DNA of 36,740 bases. Origin: Nitrospiraceae bacterium. Lineage in GTDB: Bacteria > Nitrospirota > Thermodesulfovibrionia > UBA6902. A model generated the notes under the pieces. That model was not told where the DNA came from, did not search any database, and saw nothing but the letters and a program-made list of their open reading frames with translations. Positions 15,203 through 24,466 of this stretch are shown piece by piece. Position numbers and translations under genes: made by a program. Every line of letters begins with the position of its first letter. The stretch's first letter is position 1. The stretch lies in assembly GCA_003599505.1 (NCBI GenBank), contig QZKO01000020.1, forward strand, positions 1 to 36,740. Reading direction: 5' to 3'.

Positions 15203-16513
15203 ATGAAACCAGCGGACATTAAAAAAATTATCAGGAACTGGCCGGCCTACAGAAAGTTTGTCGAGAACAAGGGGATCGACCCGAAAACGGTCAACGACCT
15301 GAGCGAGCTCCCCGTTGTCGACAAGCAGTTCATTGCTTCCGCGATCCATATGATCCCGTTATTCAGGGTGCGGAACATTATCCCGAGCTCCGGTTCAACC
15401 GGCGACGATTTCTCTTTCGGGCTGTTCGGCGATACCGACCTGAAAAAGGCCTCATACACCGTCGATGCGATTCTCAAAAACCGCTTTCATTCGGCATACA
15501 AAAAGACTCTGCTTATCAACATGCTCCCCGGCGCGATATCGCTTCAGTCCTCAACCGCGAGCGTTGCCTCAATCGGGGTAAGGGCCGATACCGCGGTCTC
15601 CGTCATTAAATCCCTGGGGAGCTGTTTTGACCAGTTGATACTGGTCGGAGAGCCCCTTTTTATGAAAAAAGTTATTGAGCTCGGGGTAAAAGAATCAATA
15701 CTCTGGAAACATATACCGTTGTATATCATAATCGGCGGGGAGTGGACCTCATTAGGCTACGGGAATTACCTTGAGGGCATAGCGGGGCCCCAGCGCGTAT
15801 TTTCATTTATGGGCATGGCTGAGCTGGGGCTTTGCTATTTCTACGAGACCGACGCGACTATCTCCCTGAGAAAAATAGTGTCCGGGGACCGTTTGCTCAG
15901 GCAGACGCTCTTCGGTGAAGCGGATTTCTGTCCGATGCTGTTTGAGTACGATGAAAACGAAATATGCGTCGAATCACTGAGCGACCCGCCCGGACCTTTT
16001 GATTCCCTGATATTGACAACAGCAGACCCTAAAAGGGCGCTTCCGCTTATCCGCTACAGGGGCGGCGATAAGGGTAAAATCCTTTCAAAAGATGAAATCA
16101 ACCGCGCACTTGAAGCAATGGGCTATGCCCGGATTTTCGATCCCTGCGGGTCACAAATCCTTGCCCATTTCGGGAGGGGAAAAGGCATATCGAACGTATA
16201 TCCCGAAAAGGTAAAAGAGATTATTTTCAGCAGAGAGGAAATCGCGTCCACAACAACGGGCAATTTCAGGCTGTGCAGGGAAGAAGACACTTTATATCTG
16301 AAGGTCCAGCTTAAAGAAGACATATACCCGGCTTTCAGCCTTAGGAAAATGTACGAACAGGCGTTTGCCGGATTGCCGGTGCAGGTAACACCTTATCTCT
16401 TTGAAGAATTTCCACACCTCCTGGATTTTGAAAGGAAGATACGGTATGTCTGTGAAGATAATAATGGCGAGGGAAGAAGCAGAGAAAAGATCGGCGTACC
16501 GCTTGCGGTTTAA
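15203..16513 (+). CDS. Adenylate-forming ligase, PaaK/LuxE-like superfamily
   Basis: 436 residues. The phosphate-binding loop SSGSTGDDFSFG (near residue 63) and an RYRGGDKGKIL-type C-terminal hinge are typical of AMP-forming acid ligases related to phenylacetate-CoA ligase, coenzyme F390 synthetase and LuxE acyl-protein synthetase. Homology is distant, so the acid and the acceptor (CoA, protein or other) are unknown. An AAGAAGGG ribosome site precedes ATG 15203. Its 3' end overlaps the acyltransferase gene by 68 bases, which implies tight translational coupling: the ligase may activate the acyl or aryl group that the next enzyme transfers. It lies directly behind a kinase/LuxR-type regulator pair. 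Confidence 0.8.
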   Translation: MKPADIKKIIRNWPAYRKFVENKGIDPKTVNDLSELPVVDKQFIASAIHMIPLFRVRNIIPSSGSTGDDFSFGLFGDTDLKKASYTVDAILKNRFHSAYKKTLLINMLPGAISLQSSTASVASIGVRADTAVSVIKSLGSCFDQLILVGEPLFMKKVIELGVKESILWKHIPLYIIIGGEWTSLGYGNYLEGIAGPQRVFSFMGMAELGLCYFYETDATISLRKIVSGDRLLRQTLFGEADFCPMLFEYDENEICVESLSDPPGPFDSLILTTADPKRALPLIRYRGGDKGKILSKDEINRALEAMGYARIFDPCGSQILAHFGRGKGISNVYPEKVKEIIFSREEIASTTTGNFRLCREEDTLYLKVQLKEDIYPAFSLRKMYEQAFAGLPVQVTPYLFEEFPHLLDFERKIRYVCEDNNGEGRSREKIGVPLAV

Positions 16514-17081
16514 AGTGATGTGCCGGGACCTCGGATGGCTTCCTTCACAAGACTACCCCTCAGGGGAAGAGCGGGATGAATATGACGCAAAACAGAGCAT
16601 TGCATTTCTGGCCCTTGATTTCCTCGGCAATTGCGCCGGCGCATCACGTCTTATCCTCCCCGGCGAGATAGCCCTTCCGATAGAGAGCCACTTCAGGATT
16701 CTGCAAAAAACTTTACTGGAGGCAAGCTATGGAACACTGGATTACTGCGTGGAAGTCTCACGGTTCATAGTGCCGGACCATCCCTTTCTGAAAAATCACG
16801 AGATAACGTTAAAACTCTGCAGGGCCATGATCATGACAAGCATAAAAATGGGAGTAACACACATGCTCATGTCGATCGATTACAGGTTCTTCCGGCTCCT
16901 GAAGATCCTCGGCTTCTCACTTTCAGAGATCGGCGAGCCGAAATTTTACATGGGCTCCAGAACAATACCCGGGATACTGCCCCTTATAAACCTTTTGCCG
17001 GACATCAGAAAAAGCAGACCGTCCTTATACGAATATCTTACCGCGGACAAAGAAGCATTTGAAGAAGCGGTAGCGGTGTAA
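16446..17081 (+). CDS. LuxI/FeeM-like acyltransferase (autoinducer-synthase fold)
   Basis: 211 residues from ATG 16446 (AGGAAG upstream); the frame is open further back inside the ligase gene. The N-terminal half YRLRFKVMCRDLGW, then DEYDAKQSIAFLAL and GASRLILP, followed by VEVSRFIVP, follows the order of conserved blocks in LuxI acyl-homoserine-lactone synthases and in FeeM-type N-acyl amino acid synthases (GNAT-like fold). It probably transfers an acyl chain to an amine. Length matches LuxI (about 200). The donor may come from the overlapping ligase. Alternative: an unrelated GNAT acetyltransferase with convergent motifs; I think this is less likely. Confidence 0.72.
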   Translation: MSVKIIMAREEAEKRSAYRLRFKVMCRDLGWLPSQDYPSGEERDEYDAKQSIAFLALDFLGNCAGASRLILPGEIALPIESHFRILQKTLLEASYGTLDYCVEVSRFIVPDHPFLKNHEITLKLCRAMIMTSIKMGVTHMLMSIDYRFFRLLKILGFSLSEIGEPKFYMGSRTIPGILPLINLLPDIRKSRPSLYEYLTADKEAFEEAVAV

Positions 17082-17102
17082 CCGTTCGGGCCGCCCGGCC
17101 CG

Positions 17103-17129
17103 TTCGATCAGTTCAAGCGGTTGAAACGG
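17103..17129. repeat. Three tandem 9-mers before the hybrid kinase gene
   Basis: TTCGATCAG, TTCAAGCGG and TTGAAACGG follow each other with period 9. A GC-rich hairpin (CGGGCC/GGCCCG, about 17087-17102) precedes them. They end seven bases before the ATG at 17137; no Shine-Dalgarno sequence is visible. Confidence 0.55.
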
Positions 17130-17136
17130 CTATTTT

Positions 17137-18840
17137 ATGAACGACTCAGAAAAAACATTGCTTAAGGTGACCCGGGCCCTCAGGATACACAGTGAGTTCA
17201 ATAAGTCGCTTATTCGCGCGGCTGATGAAAATGGGTTCATAAATGATGTATGCCGGATAATCGTAGAATCCGGCGGGTATCGTATGGCGTGGGTCGGATT
17301 CGCCGGAACGGGGGATGAAAAACACGTGGTCCGCCCCGTTGCGCAAAAGGATTTCAGGAGAGACTATCCTGAGAATGCCGGGACAGTCCCGGATAAAACA
17401 AACCATATGGCAGGGCCTTTGGGGACAGCGGTCCTGACCGGCAAACCGGATATTGCAAGAGACATTCTTGCTGATCCGGCTTTCACCGCGTGGCGTGATG
17501 ACGCTGTCCGGAAAGGGTACGCATCATCAATTGCGCTTCCGCTTCAGGATGAAGAGCGCGTATTCGGGACGCTGAATATTTATTCTCCCGAGCCGGACGC
17601 CTTTGACCAGAAAGAGGTGGATTTGCTGACGGACCTGGCAAAGAACCTGTCCTACGGTATTATGTCGCTCAGGGAAAAAGACAAGCTGAAGCAGCTTGAG
17701 CGTCAGCTTTTACAGGCGCAAAAGATGGAGGCGGTAGGACAGCTCGCCGGCGGGGTCGCGCACGACTTCAACAATATCCTTTCGGCAATTATCAGCTATT
17801 CCTTTCTGTTAAGGAACAGACTGAAAGAAGAAGACGCGTCAAAGGACACCATAGACAAGATCCTTTTCCTTGCCGACAGGGCTTCACGGATAACAAAGGG
17901 GCTTCTTGACTTCGGCAGGAAGCAGAATTTCGAATTCCTTCCTGTAAAACTGAACGATATCATCAGGAACCTGGAAAAACTGCTTGTAAGATTCGCGGGT
18001 GAAGACGTCGAGTTCCGTACCGGGCTTTCAGACAGGGACCCCGGAATAATCGCCGATACAACCCGGATAGAGCAGGTAATTATAAACCTTGTCACCAACG
18101 CGCGCGACTCAATGCCTGACGGCGGCATATTGACAGTGGAAACGGACATTGCGGAGATAGATGATAATTTCAGGAAGTCACGGGGTTTCGGAGAGGCCGG
18201 GATATACGCCATGCTCTCAGTCCGGGACACGGGCGCCGGTATGGACGAGGAGACAAGGCGCAGGATTTTCGATCCTTTCTTTACGACAAAGGGGCCCGAC
18301 AAAGGAACAGGGCTCGGCCTGTCCGTAACTTACAGCATCGTGAAACAGCATAACGGCTATATTACCGTGGACAGCGAACCCGGCAAAGGAGCGACGTTCA
18401 GAATATATTTCCCCGCCATCCGGATGTCATCGTCGATGGGAAAAAGCAGTAACATTCCTGATATCATGGGGAAATCGGAGACGATACTTCTTGCCGAGGA
18501 CGAAAAAGACGTGAGAAATTCCATGAAAAGAATTCTTGAAGAGTTCGGCTATAAAGTCATAGAAGCTGAAGACGGCAAAGACGCGATAGAGAAATTCTTC
18601 GTGTCGAAAGATGAAGTGCGGCTTCTTGTCATCGACGCTGTAATGCCGGGGAAAAAAGGCAGGGAGGTCTTTGAAGAGGTAAAAAAAATGAAACCCGGCA
18701 TCAGGGCCATAATCACAAGCGGGTATTCGGAAGAATTTTTGCAGAGAAAAAATATCCTTGACGGCCCGGTTACTTTTCTCTCAAAACCCATTTTGCCGCA
18801 TAATTTCCTGGCAAAAATAAGGGCGGAGCTGGAGAAGTGA
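17137..18840 (+). CDS. Hybrid sensor histidine kinase: GAF, HisKA/HATPase, C-terminal receiver
   Basis: 567 residues. A GAF domain covers about 20-175 (VCRIIVESGGYRMAWVGFA ... SSIALPLQDEERVFGTLNIYS). The kinase core has H209 in GGVAHDFNN, N-box VIINLVTNARDSM, and G-boxes DTGAGMDEE and GTGLGLSVTY. A receiver domain (about 445-565) carries E-D-E and phosphoacceptor D500 (LVIDAVMP). No membrane segment is seen. The intramolecular receiver points to a phosphorelay or autoregulation; the output protein is not in the window unless it is the LuxR-type regulator at 14.5 kb. It closes the signalling block and is followed by the promoter of rplU. Confidence 0.93.
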   Translation: MNDSEKTLLKVTRALRIHSEFNKSLIRAADENGFINDVCRIIVESGGYRMAWVGFAGTGDEKHVVRPVAQKDFRRDYPENAGTVPDKTNHMAGPLGTAVLTGKPDIARDILADPAFTAWRDDAVRKGYASSIALPLQDEERVFGTLNIYSPEPDAFDQKEVDLLTDLAKNLSYGIMSLREKDKLKQLERQLLQAQKMEAVGQLAGGVAHDFNNILSAIISYSFLLRNRLKEEDASKDTIDKILFLADRASRITKGLLDFGRKQNFEFLPVKLNDIIRNLEKLLVRFAGEDVEFRTGLSDRDPGIIADTTRIEQVIINLVTNARDSMPDGGILTVETDIAEIDDNFRKSRGFGEAGIYAMLSVRDTGAGMDEETRRRIFDPFFTTKGPDKGTGLGLSVTYSIVKQHNGYITVDSEPGKGATFRIYFPAIRMSSSMGKSSNIPDIMGKSETILLAEDEKDVRNSMKRILEEFGYKVIEAEDGKDAIEKFFVSKDEVRLLVIDAVMPGKKGREVFEEVKKMKPGIRAIITSGYSEEFLQRKNILDGPVTFLSKPILPHNFLAKIRAELEK

Positions 18841-18858
18841 CCGTCTGAAGTGAAAAAA

Positions 18859-18887
18859 TTGACTTTCCCCTGAATTATATGTTAAAA
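18859..18887 (+). promoter_or_regulatory. Promoter of the rplU-rpmA operon
   Basis: TTGACT (18859-18864) and TTAAAA (18882-18887) with a 17-bp spacer lie in the gap after the kinase gene. A GGAGG ribosome site (about 18907) precedes the rplU ATG at 18919. Confidence 0.55.
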
Positions 18888-18918
18888 AATATGTCTATTT
18901 CAGTATTGGAGGCATATC

Positions 18919-19224
18919 ATGCAGGCTATAATAGAAACAGGCGGAAAACAGTACAGGGTCTCCGAAGGAGATGTCCTGAGGATAGAGAAGCTTGAGGAAA
19001 GCGGCGCGGTCACCTTTGACAGGGTACTCATGGTCTCGGACGGCGATAACATATCAGTCGGCAAACCTTTTCTCCCTTCGGCAAAGGTCACCGCTGAAGT
19101 AGTGGGAACAGGCAAAGGGAAGAAGGTGCTCGTATTCAAGATGAAGCCGAGAAAGAACCACAGAAAGATCAGAGGACACAGACAGCCCTATACAGAGGTT
19201 AAAATTAAAGGGATCCAGGTTTAA
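18919..19224 (+). CDS. rplU: 50S ribosomal protein L21
   Basis: 101 residues, the standard length. [25 protein letters not shown] at the N-terminus and KRRKNHR-like [21 protein letters not shown] at the C-terminus are diagnostic of bL21, which binds 23S rRNA near the base of the subunit. It heads the classic rplU-rpmA-obgE set; rpmA follows after 26 bases. Confidence 0.98.
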   Translation: MQAIIETGGKQYRVSEGDVLRIEKLEESGAVTFDRVLMVSDGDNISVGKPFLPSAKVTAEVVGTGKGKKVLVFKMKPRKNHRKIRGHRQPYTEVKIKGIQV

Positions 19225-19250
19225 TAACTTTTGTTCGGAGGATATCGGAA

Positions 19251-19517
19251 ATGGCGCATAAAAAAGGTGTAGGAAGCTCAAGGAACGGTCGCGAAAGCCA
19301 CTCACAGCGCCTCGGCGTGAAAAGATATGGAGGACAGGTTGTCAAGGCAGGCAGTATTCTCGTAAGGCAAAGAGGCACAAAATTTCACCCGGGCTTCAAT
19401 GTCGGCAAGGGAAGCGATGACACGCTCTTTGCCAGGGTCAGCGGCATTGTGAAATTCGAGCGCAAGGACAAAGAAAGGCAGCAGATAAGCGTTTATCCGG
19501 TGATGGAAACAGCCTGA
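19251..19517 (+). CDS. rpmA: 50S ribosomal protein L27
   Basis: 88 residues. [29 protein letters not shown] is the canonical bL27 N-terminus, which reaches the peptidyl-transferase centre; there is no Firmicutes-type cleavable extension. A ribosome site GGAGGA lies upstream. A strong terminator follows the stop codon, separating it from obgE. Confidence 0.98.
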   Translation: MAHKKGVGSSRNGRESHSQRLGVKRYGGQVVKAGSILVRQRGTKFHPGFNVGKGSDDTLFARVSGIVKFERKDKERQQISVYPVMETA

Positions 19518-19543
19518 CTGTAAAAGAGTATGTTATATTTTTT

Positions 19544-19569
19544 AAAGGCGGATTAAGTCCGCCTTTTTT
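19544..19569 (+). terminator. Rho-independent terminator between rpmA and obgE
   Basis: A 9-bp perfect stem AAAGGCGGA/TCCGCCTTT (19544-19552 and 19558-19566) with loop TTAAG and a T-run to 19569. It lies only 15 bases before the obgE start, so obgE is either expressed by read-through or from a promoter not evident here. Confidence 0.88.
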
Positions 19570-19584
19570 ATTTTGCAATAACTA

Positions 19585-20595
19585 ATGCAATTCATCGATC
19601 AGGTTAAAGTTTATGTAAAGGCGGGAGACGGCGGAAGGGGATGTATAAGCTTCCGGCGGGAGAAATACGTTCCCAAAGGGGGGCCTAACGGCGGCGACGG
19701 AGGCAGAGGCGGACATATAATTTTCAAGGCCGTGAGCGATTTGAATACCCTTCTGGACATCAAATACCAGCGGCAGTACCTGGCACAGAGGGGACAGCAT
19801 GGAATGGGGAAAGACATGCACGGCAAAAACGGCAAAGACATGGTCATTCCCGTGCCTGTCGGAACACTTGTAAAAGATTTTGAAACAGACGAGGTACTGA
19901 GCGACCTTACTGTCGACGGCCAGGAATTCCCTGCAGCGCAGGGAGGCAGGGGAGGACTCGGTAATGCGCATTTCAAGACCGCCACAAGGCAGGCTCCGAT
20001 GTTTGCGCAGCCCGGGGAACCGGGGGAAGAAAAGACTTTGACCCTCGAATTAAAGCTCCTCGCCGACGTCGGCCTGATCGGACTTCCCAACGCGGGCAAA
20101 TCCACATTAATATCCGTGCTGTCCGCGGCAAGACCCAGAATCGCGGATTATCCTTTTACAACACTTATCCCTGTCCTCGGGGTTGTAAAGCGTGAGGATT
20201 TCAAGAGCTTTGTGATTGCCGATATCCCCGGGTTGATTGAAGGAGCGCACAAAGGCTCGGGATTGGGTTTTCAGTTTTTACGGCATGTGGAGAGGACCTC
20301 CATACTCCTTCACCTTGTCGATATATCCGAGATGGTGGGGGGCGACCCGGTCGATAATTTTGAAAAGATCAATAAAGAGCTTGAATTATACAGCCCTGAG
20401 CTTATTAAAAAGCCGATGGCTGTGGCAGGGACCAAATACGACATCAAAGGCAGCGGCGAAAGACTTGACAGACTTGCCCGATATTGTAAAGATAAAGGCT
20501 ATGATTTCTTCCCGATATGCGCTGTGACAGGGGAAGGGATAAAAGAGTTGATGATTTATCTCGGGAAGAAGGTCGAGGAGCATAAAAGGGGATAA
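19585..20595 (+). CDS. obgE: Obg family GTPase (CgtA/ObgE)
   Basis: 336 residues. The Gly-rich Obg fold (about 1-158: GDGGRGCISFRREKYVPKGGPNGGDGG) is followed by the GTPase domain with G1 GLPNAGKSTLI, G3 DIPGLIEGA and a TKYD-type G4. The extra C-terminal OCT domain of some homologues is absent. The protein acts in 50S subunit maturation and stress signalling. No Shine-Dalgarno sequence is visible, and a terminator sits just upstream. In many genomes proB is next; here about 7.6 kb of defence and toxin genes separate them. Confidence 0.96.
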   Translation: MQFIDQVKVYVKAGDGGRGCISFRREKYVPKGGPNGGDGGRGGHIIFKAVSDLNTLLDIKYQRQYLAQRGQHGMGKDMHGKNGKDMVIPVPVGTLVKDFETDEVLSDLTVDGQEFPAAQGGRGGLGNAHFKTATRQAPMFAQPGEPGEEKTLTLELKLLADVGLIGLPNAGKSTLISVLSAARPRIADYPFTTLIPVLGVVKREDFKSFVIADIPGLIEGAHKGSGLGFQFLRHVERTSILLHLVDISEMVGGDPVDNFEKINKELELYSPELIKKPMAVAGTKYDIKGSGERLDRLARYCKDKGYDFFPICAVTGEGIKELMIYLGKKVEEHKRG

Positions 20596-20778
20596 AATGT
20601 TTGAGCATATCCGATGCTCCTGGATTCAGCGTCTGATGAAACCTTAACACCATTCTCTGTCTCATATCTTCCCTTCCGCATGTCTGCTTCTATGCAGATT
20701 TCACAAACCTCTGACACGTCATCATCATAAATTTAATCTGAAAAATTGCGGTCATTTGGTATAAAATGTTCCATATAA

Positions 20779-23700
20779 ATGCCTCGTAAAATAGAACAGC
20801 GTAAGCCATCTAAGAACTTCTGGATAACTACGGGCATTTTTTCAAGCCATTATCTCCTTGAACGCCTCCCTCAGGCAGGGCCAATATTATGGCCTCCTGA
20901 TGAAGAAGTATCTCCAATATTAAAGGCAATTCAGGAGTTATACAAGGCTAATATTGTCGGCTTGAGAAAAGGCAATGAAGCAAATACCGAAAGGCGATTC
21001 ATTGATAAGGTATTTAAAGAATTAGGTTTTGGTTTTCTTAATCAGAATCAAATCCCTGAAGCAGAGCGCAGGCAGGTTCCCGATTATTTCCTCTATTCTT
21101 CTTACAAAGACGCTGATAAAGCGTTTGAACTGTCTTCATATAAGAAATACAGGTCAGCACTTTCAATAGCCGAGGCAAAACGATGGGACCACAATTTGGA
21201 TAAACCTTCTTCAGGAGCAGGCAAGGCTCCAAGAGGCAGGTATCCACATCAACAGATAAGGGATTATCTGAATGAATCAGAACACATTAAATGGGGAGTT
21301 CTTACCAATGGCAAGGAATGGAGGCTTTATTTCAGAGAAGGACGTTCAAGTAAGTTTTTTGAGATAGACCTTGAAGGGTGTCTTCAGGATATTCACAGGT
21401 TTAAATATTTTTATGTTCTTTTCAGACCAGTCGCTTTTATAAAAGACAGTTCCGGCAGATGTTTACTTGATAATATTTTTGACGAATCCCTGAGATTTCA
21501 GGAAGACATTGAAAAAGACCTCAGGGAGAAAGTATTTAAATGTGTTGAATGGCTCGGCCATGGATACCTTTCCGGAGAAAAAAATCATCTTTCAGAAAAA
21601 GACATCGACCCCATATACCATAATAGCCTTATTCTCCTATACAGGATACTTTTTGTGCTCAATGCAGAAGCGAGGGACTTGCTCTCTACCAATCCTTTGA
21701 CGAAATATTACAAACATTACGGGATTCAGCGAATAAAAGACAGGGTAAGACAGGAGAAAGGCGAGTTTATCAGCGCCAAGACCGTCTTGTACGATGATCT
21801 CTTAGCTCTATTTCATCTGATTAACGGCAGCAATGAAAAACTCAATAAAGATATGAATATCCCTCGATATAATGGCGGGCTTTTTGATCCTGAGAGATAT
21901 ACGTTTCTTGAGGAAAAGAAAGTAGGAGATGATGTTCTTTCAGAAATAATCTATGAACTTTCTTATCGAGCTGATAACGGAGATTTACACAGCATTGACT
22001 ATAAAGGACTCGGCGAAAGGCACCTTGGAACTATTTATGAAGGATTGCTGGAGCATAAGTTTAGTTTGGTTGACGGTAAAATTACCCTTAAAAATGATAA
22101 AGGTGAGCGGAAAGCCACAGGGGCATACTACACTCCTGACTACATCGTTAAATATATCGTTGAAAACACCTTAGCGCCTATCCTCAAAGTAATAGATGAA
22201 AGAATCAAAAAAGAACATACGGGCAATAAAGATGACTCTTTTGCACGAGAGGTGCTTAAACTCAATATCTGTGACCCCGCGATGGGTTCAGGGCATTTCC
22301 TTGTTGAAGCTGTGCAGTTCCTTGCTGATGAGATTGCATATCATCCCACCACAGAGCTTAAAACGCCGCAAAGCATAACAGAAGATGAAATTAACTACTG
22401 GAAACGCAAGGTAGTGGAGTCCTGTATCTACGGTGTTGATATAAAAGAGCTTGCCGTTGAACTTGCCAAACTCTCGCTCTGGCTTAAAACAGTGGATAAA
22501 AGCCAGCCGCTTAATTTTCTTGATCATCACCTCAGGTGCGGCAACTCTATTATTGGCGCAAGAATTAATGATCTAAATTACCTGCCTTCATCAAAAAGGA
22601 AAATAGAAAAAACCGAGAGACAAGACGAACAAGCTCTGCTTTTTGATAAGTCACAATTCAAGACTGACATCACAGAGGTAATCAAAGGTTTTCATGCAAT
22701 AGAAGAAATGCCGAGCGAGAAAATCTCAGATATTAAGGCAAAGGAAAAGACTTTCCAGAAATTAATGGAAGAGCTTGTCAGATACAAAGAGATTGCCGAC
22801 TTATGGACAAGTTTATTTTTTGGGAATAATCTTGAAGAAAAAGAGCGGGTATATGAGGAACTTTTACAAGACCAATATAAATACCAGAAGGATTTGTTCG
22901 GATCGGAGGCAGTCATTGTTGAGAAGAAGAAATCAAAAGCCGGCTTATCAAACCGGATATATAATTTCATTGTTAATTTACTGCAACGCCCTGACGGAAA
23001 GACGCAGATGCCGAAACTCGGTTCTTTGCTTGAGAACTCTGAAGCTATCGCAAGGGAGAAAAGATTTTTCCACTGGGAACTATCCTTCCCAGAGGTGTTT
23101 TTTAATGAAAATGGAAGTCCCAAAGAAACTCCCGGATTTGATTGCGTAATCGGTAACCCACCGTATGATGTTATATCAGAGATTGAACAGGAAAAAGACG
23201 TACAGCCTGAGAAAGAATATTTTTCACAGCAACACATGTATGTCCCCGCGATCGGAAGCAAGCTTAATCTTTACCGCCTTTTTAGCGTTATATCGTTGCA
23301 GTTACTTAAGGACAAAGGGATGCACGGTTTTATTGTCCCAATGGCTCTGTTGGCTGACAAACAGGCAAAGCCGTTGAGAGAATTTATTCTTAAAAAGAAT
23401 AGGTTGCAGAAAATAGAAGCGTTCCCTCAAAAAGATGATCCGGCAAACAGGGTTTTCCCTGACGCAAAGCTTTCTACATGCATATATATTCTTTGCAAGC
23501 AGAAGCCGTCTTTTTTTGATGTCAGAATTCATCCGGGAAAAGATATTTTGGAAACTTCAACTTTTTTGGCTATAAAGCCATCTCAGATTGAAGAGTTTGA
23601 TAAAGATAATCTGAGCATTCCGAGTTATCCGAATATGACCACAAAAGATTTTAATCTTGCTCTGAAATTAAACATATTTTCTAACGGGATTACACTCAAG

Positions 23701-24253
23701 CATTTTGCTCCATCACAGCAGGGAGAAGTTAATCTATCAGCACACTCCGGGTATTTGACAGATGAAAATAGAGGACAGGTCATTTTAAGAGGCGCTCATG
23801 TAAATCGATACGAATTTCAGAAAGAACCAAAACAGGGAACACCGATGTATCTTGATATTCAAAAGTATCTTGCTTCTCATGGCAAAAATACGAAGGCTTA
23901 TGATTATAGGTACATCAGAATCGGCTATCAGAGGGGGGCTGCTATAGACAACTGGCGCAGAATCATTGCAACCATTATTGGGAAGGACAGCTTTTGCTCG
24001 GATACAATTAATTATATCGTCAACCCTAAAGAGTATAACCTCTTTGCTATTCTCGCCCTGTTAAATTCATCATTATGGGAGTGGAGATTCCGTCTTACAA
24101 GTACAAATAACCATGTCAACTCTTATGAGATTGACTCCATGCCGATGCCTCCGATATCCTTCACCACCCCTGAAAAGGAGCGGAAGGAGCGGGTTGCGGA
24201 GGCGATTGCGCAGTATGAAGCTTGTATGATAGAGTTAGAGAAAGGAATATCAA
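20779..24253 (+). CDS. Type IIG restriction-modification enzyme, nuclease and methylase part (interrupted gene)
   Basis: The ORF stays open to 25038 (1419 codons), but enzyme-like sequence ends near residue 1155; the rest is Fic, annotated separately. N-terminal PD-(D/E)XK nuclease: D102 (VPDY) and E132-A-K134. Central N6-adenine methyltransferase: motif I D499-PAMGSGHF and motif IV N793-PPY. A target-recognition region follows, with GAHVNRYEF and YRYIRIGYQRG, up to FTTPEKERKERVAEAIAQYE. This matches Eco57I-like single-chain enzymes that methylate and cut DNA. In such proteins the last ~150 residues form a helical tail; here that tail is a separate ORF at 25041. Codon use is AT-richer than in the flanking housekeeping genes, as expected for a transferred gene. 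A TATAAA box lies at 20760-20765; the -35 is unclear. Confidence 0.85.
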
Positions 24254-24466
24254 ATGAGAAAGCGGAAGTCTCAAAAGAACATAGTCGAGCAATGGAGGAC
24301 AAACCTCTCTCCGGAGGAAAAAAGGAAGAAATATCTGGAAAGCATCCCCGCTCAGGTAAGCGCGTCCATGGCGTTCGAAGGCGAGCACGTAAGCCTGAAA
24401 ATGCTGAAAGAATATCTGAAGAGCCTGAGGATTACTCACCAGCCGGACGTTACACGCGTTTCATAG
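24254..24466 (+). CDS. VbhA/FicA-like antitoxin of the Fic module, overlapping in another frame
   Basis: 70 residues, in the +2 frame relative to the long ORF. AAAGGA (24241-24246) gives a ribosome site seven bases before ATG 24254. The sequence is helical and charged, and includes VSASMAFEGEHVS, where S38-M-A-F-E42-G43 fits the [S/T]xxxE[G/N] inhibitory motif whose Glu blocks ATP binding in Fic enzymes. It sits directly before the Fic domain, as class I Fic antitoxins do. In the long frame the same bases give an unconvincing, Arg/Lys/Ser-rich peptide, so this frame is the real coding one here. Its stop (24464-24466) lies inside the Fic region, so the two coding regions overlap. Confidence 0.78.
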   Translation: MRKRKSQKNIVEQWRTNLSPEEKRKKYLESIPAQVSASMAFEGEHVSLKMLKEYLKSLRITHQPDVTRVS

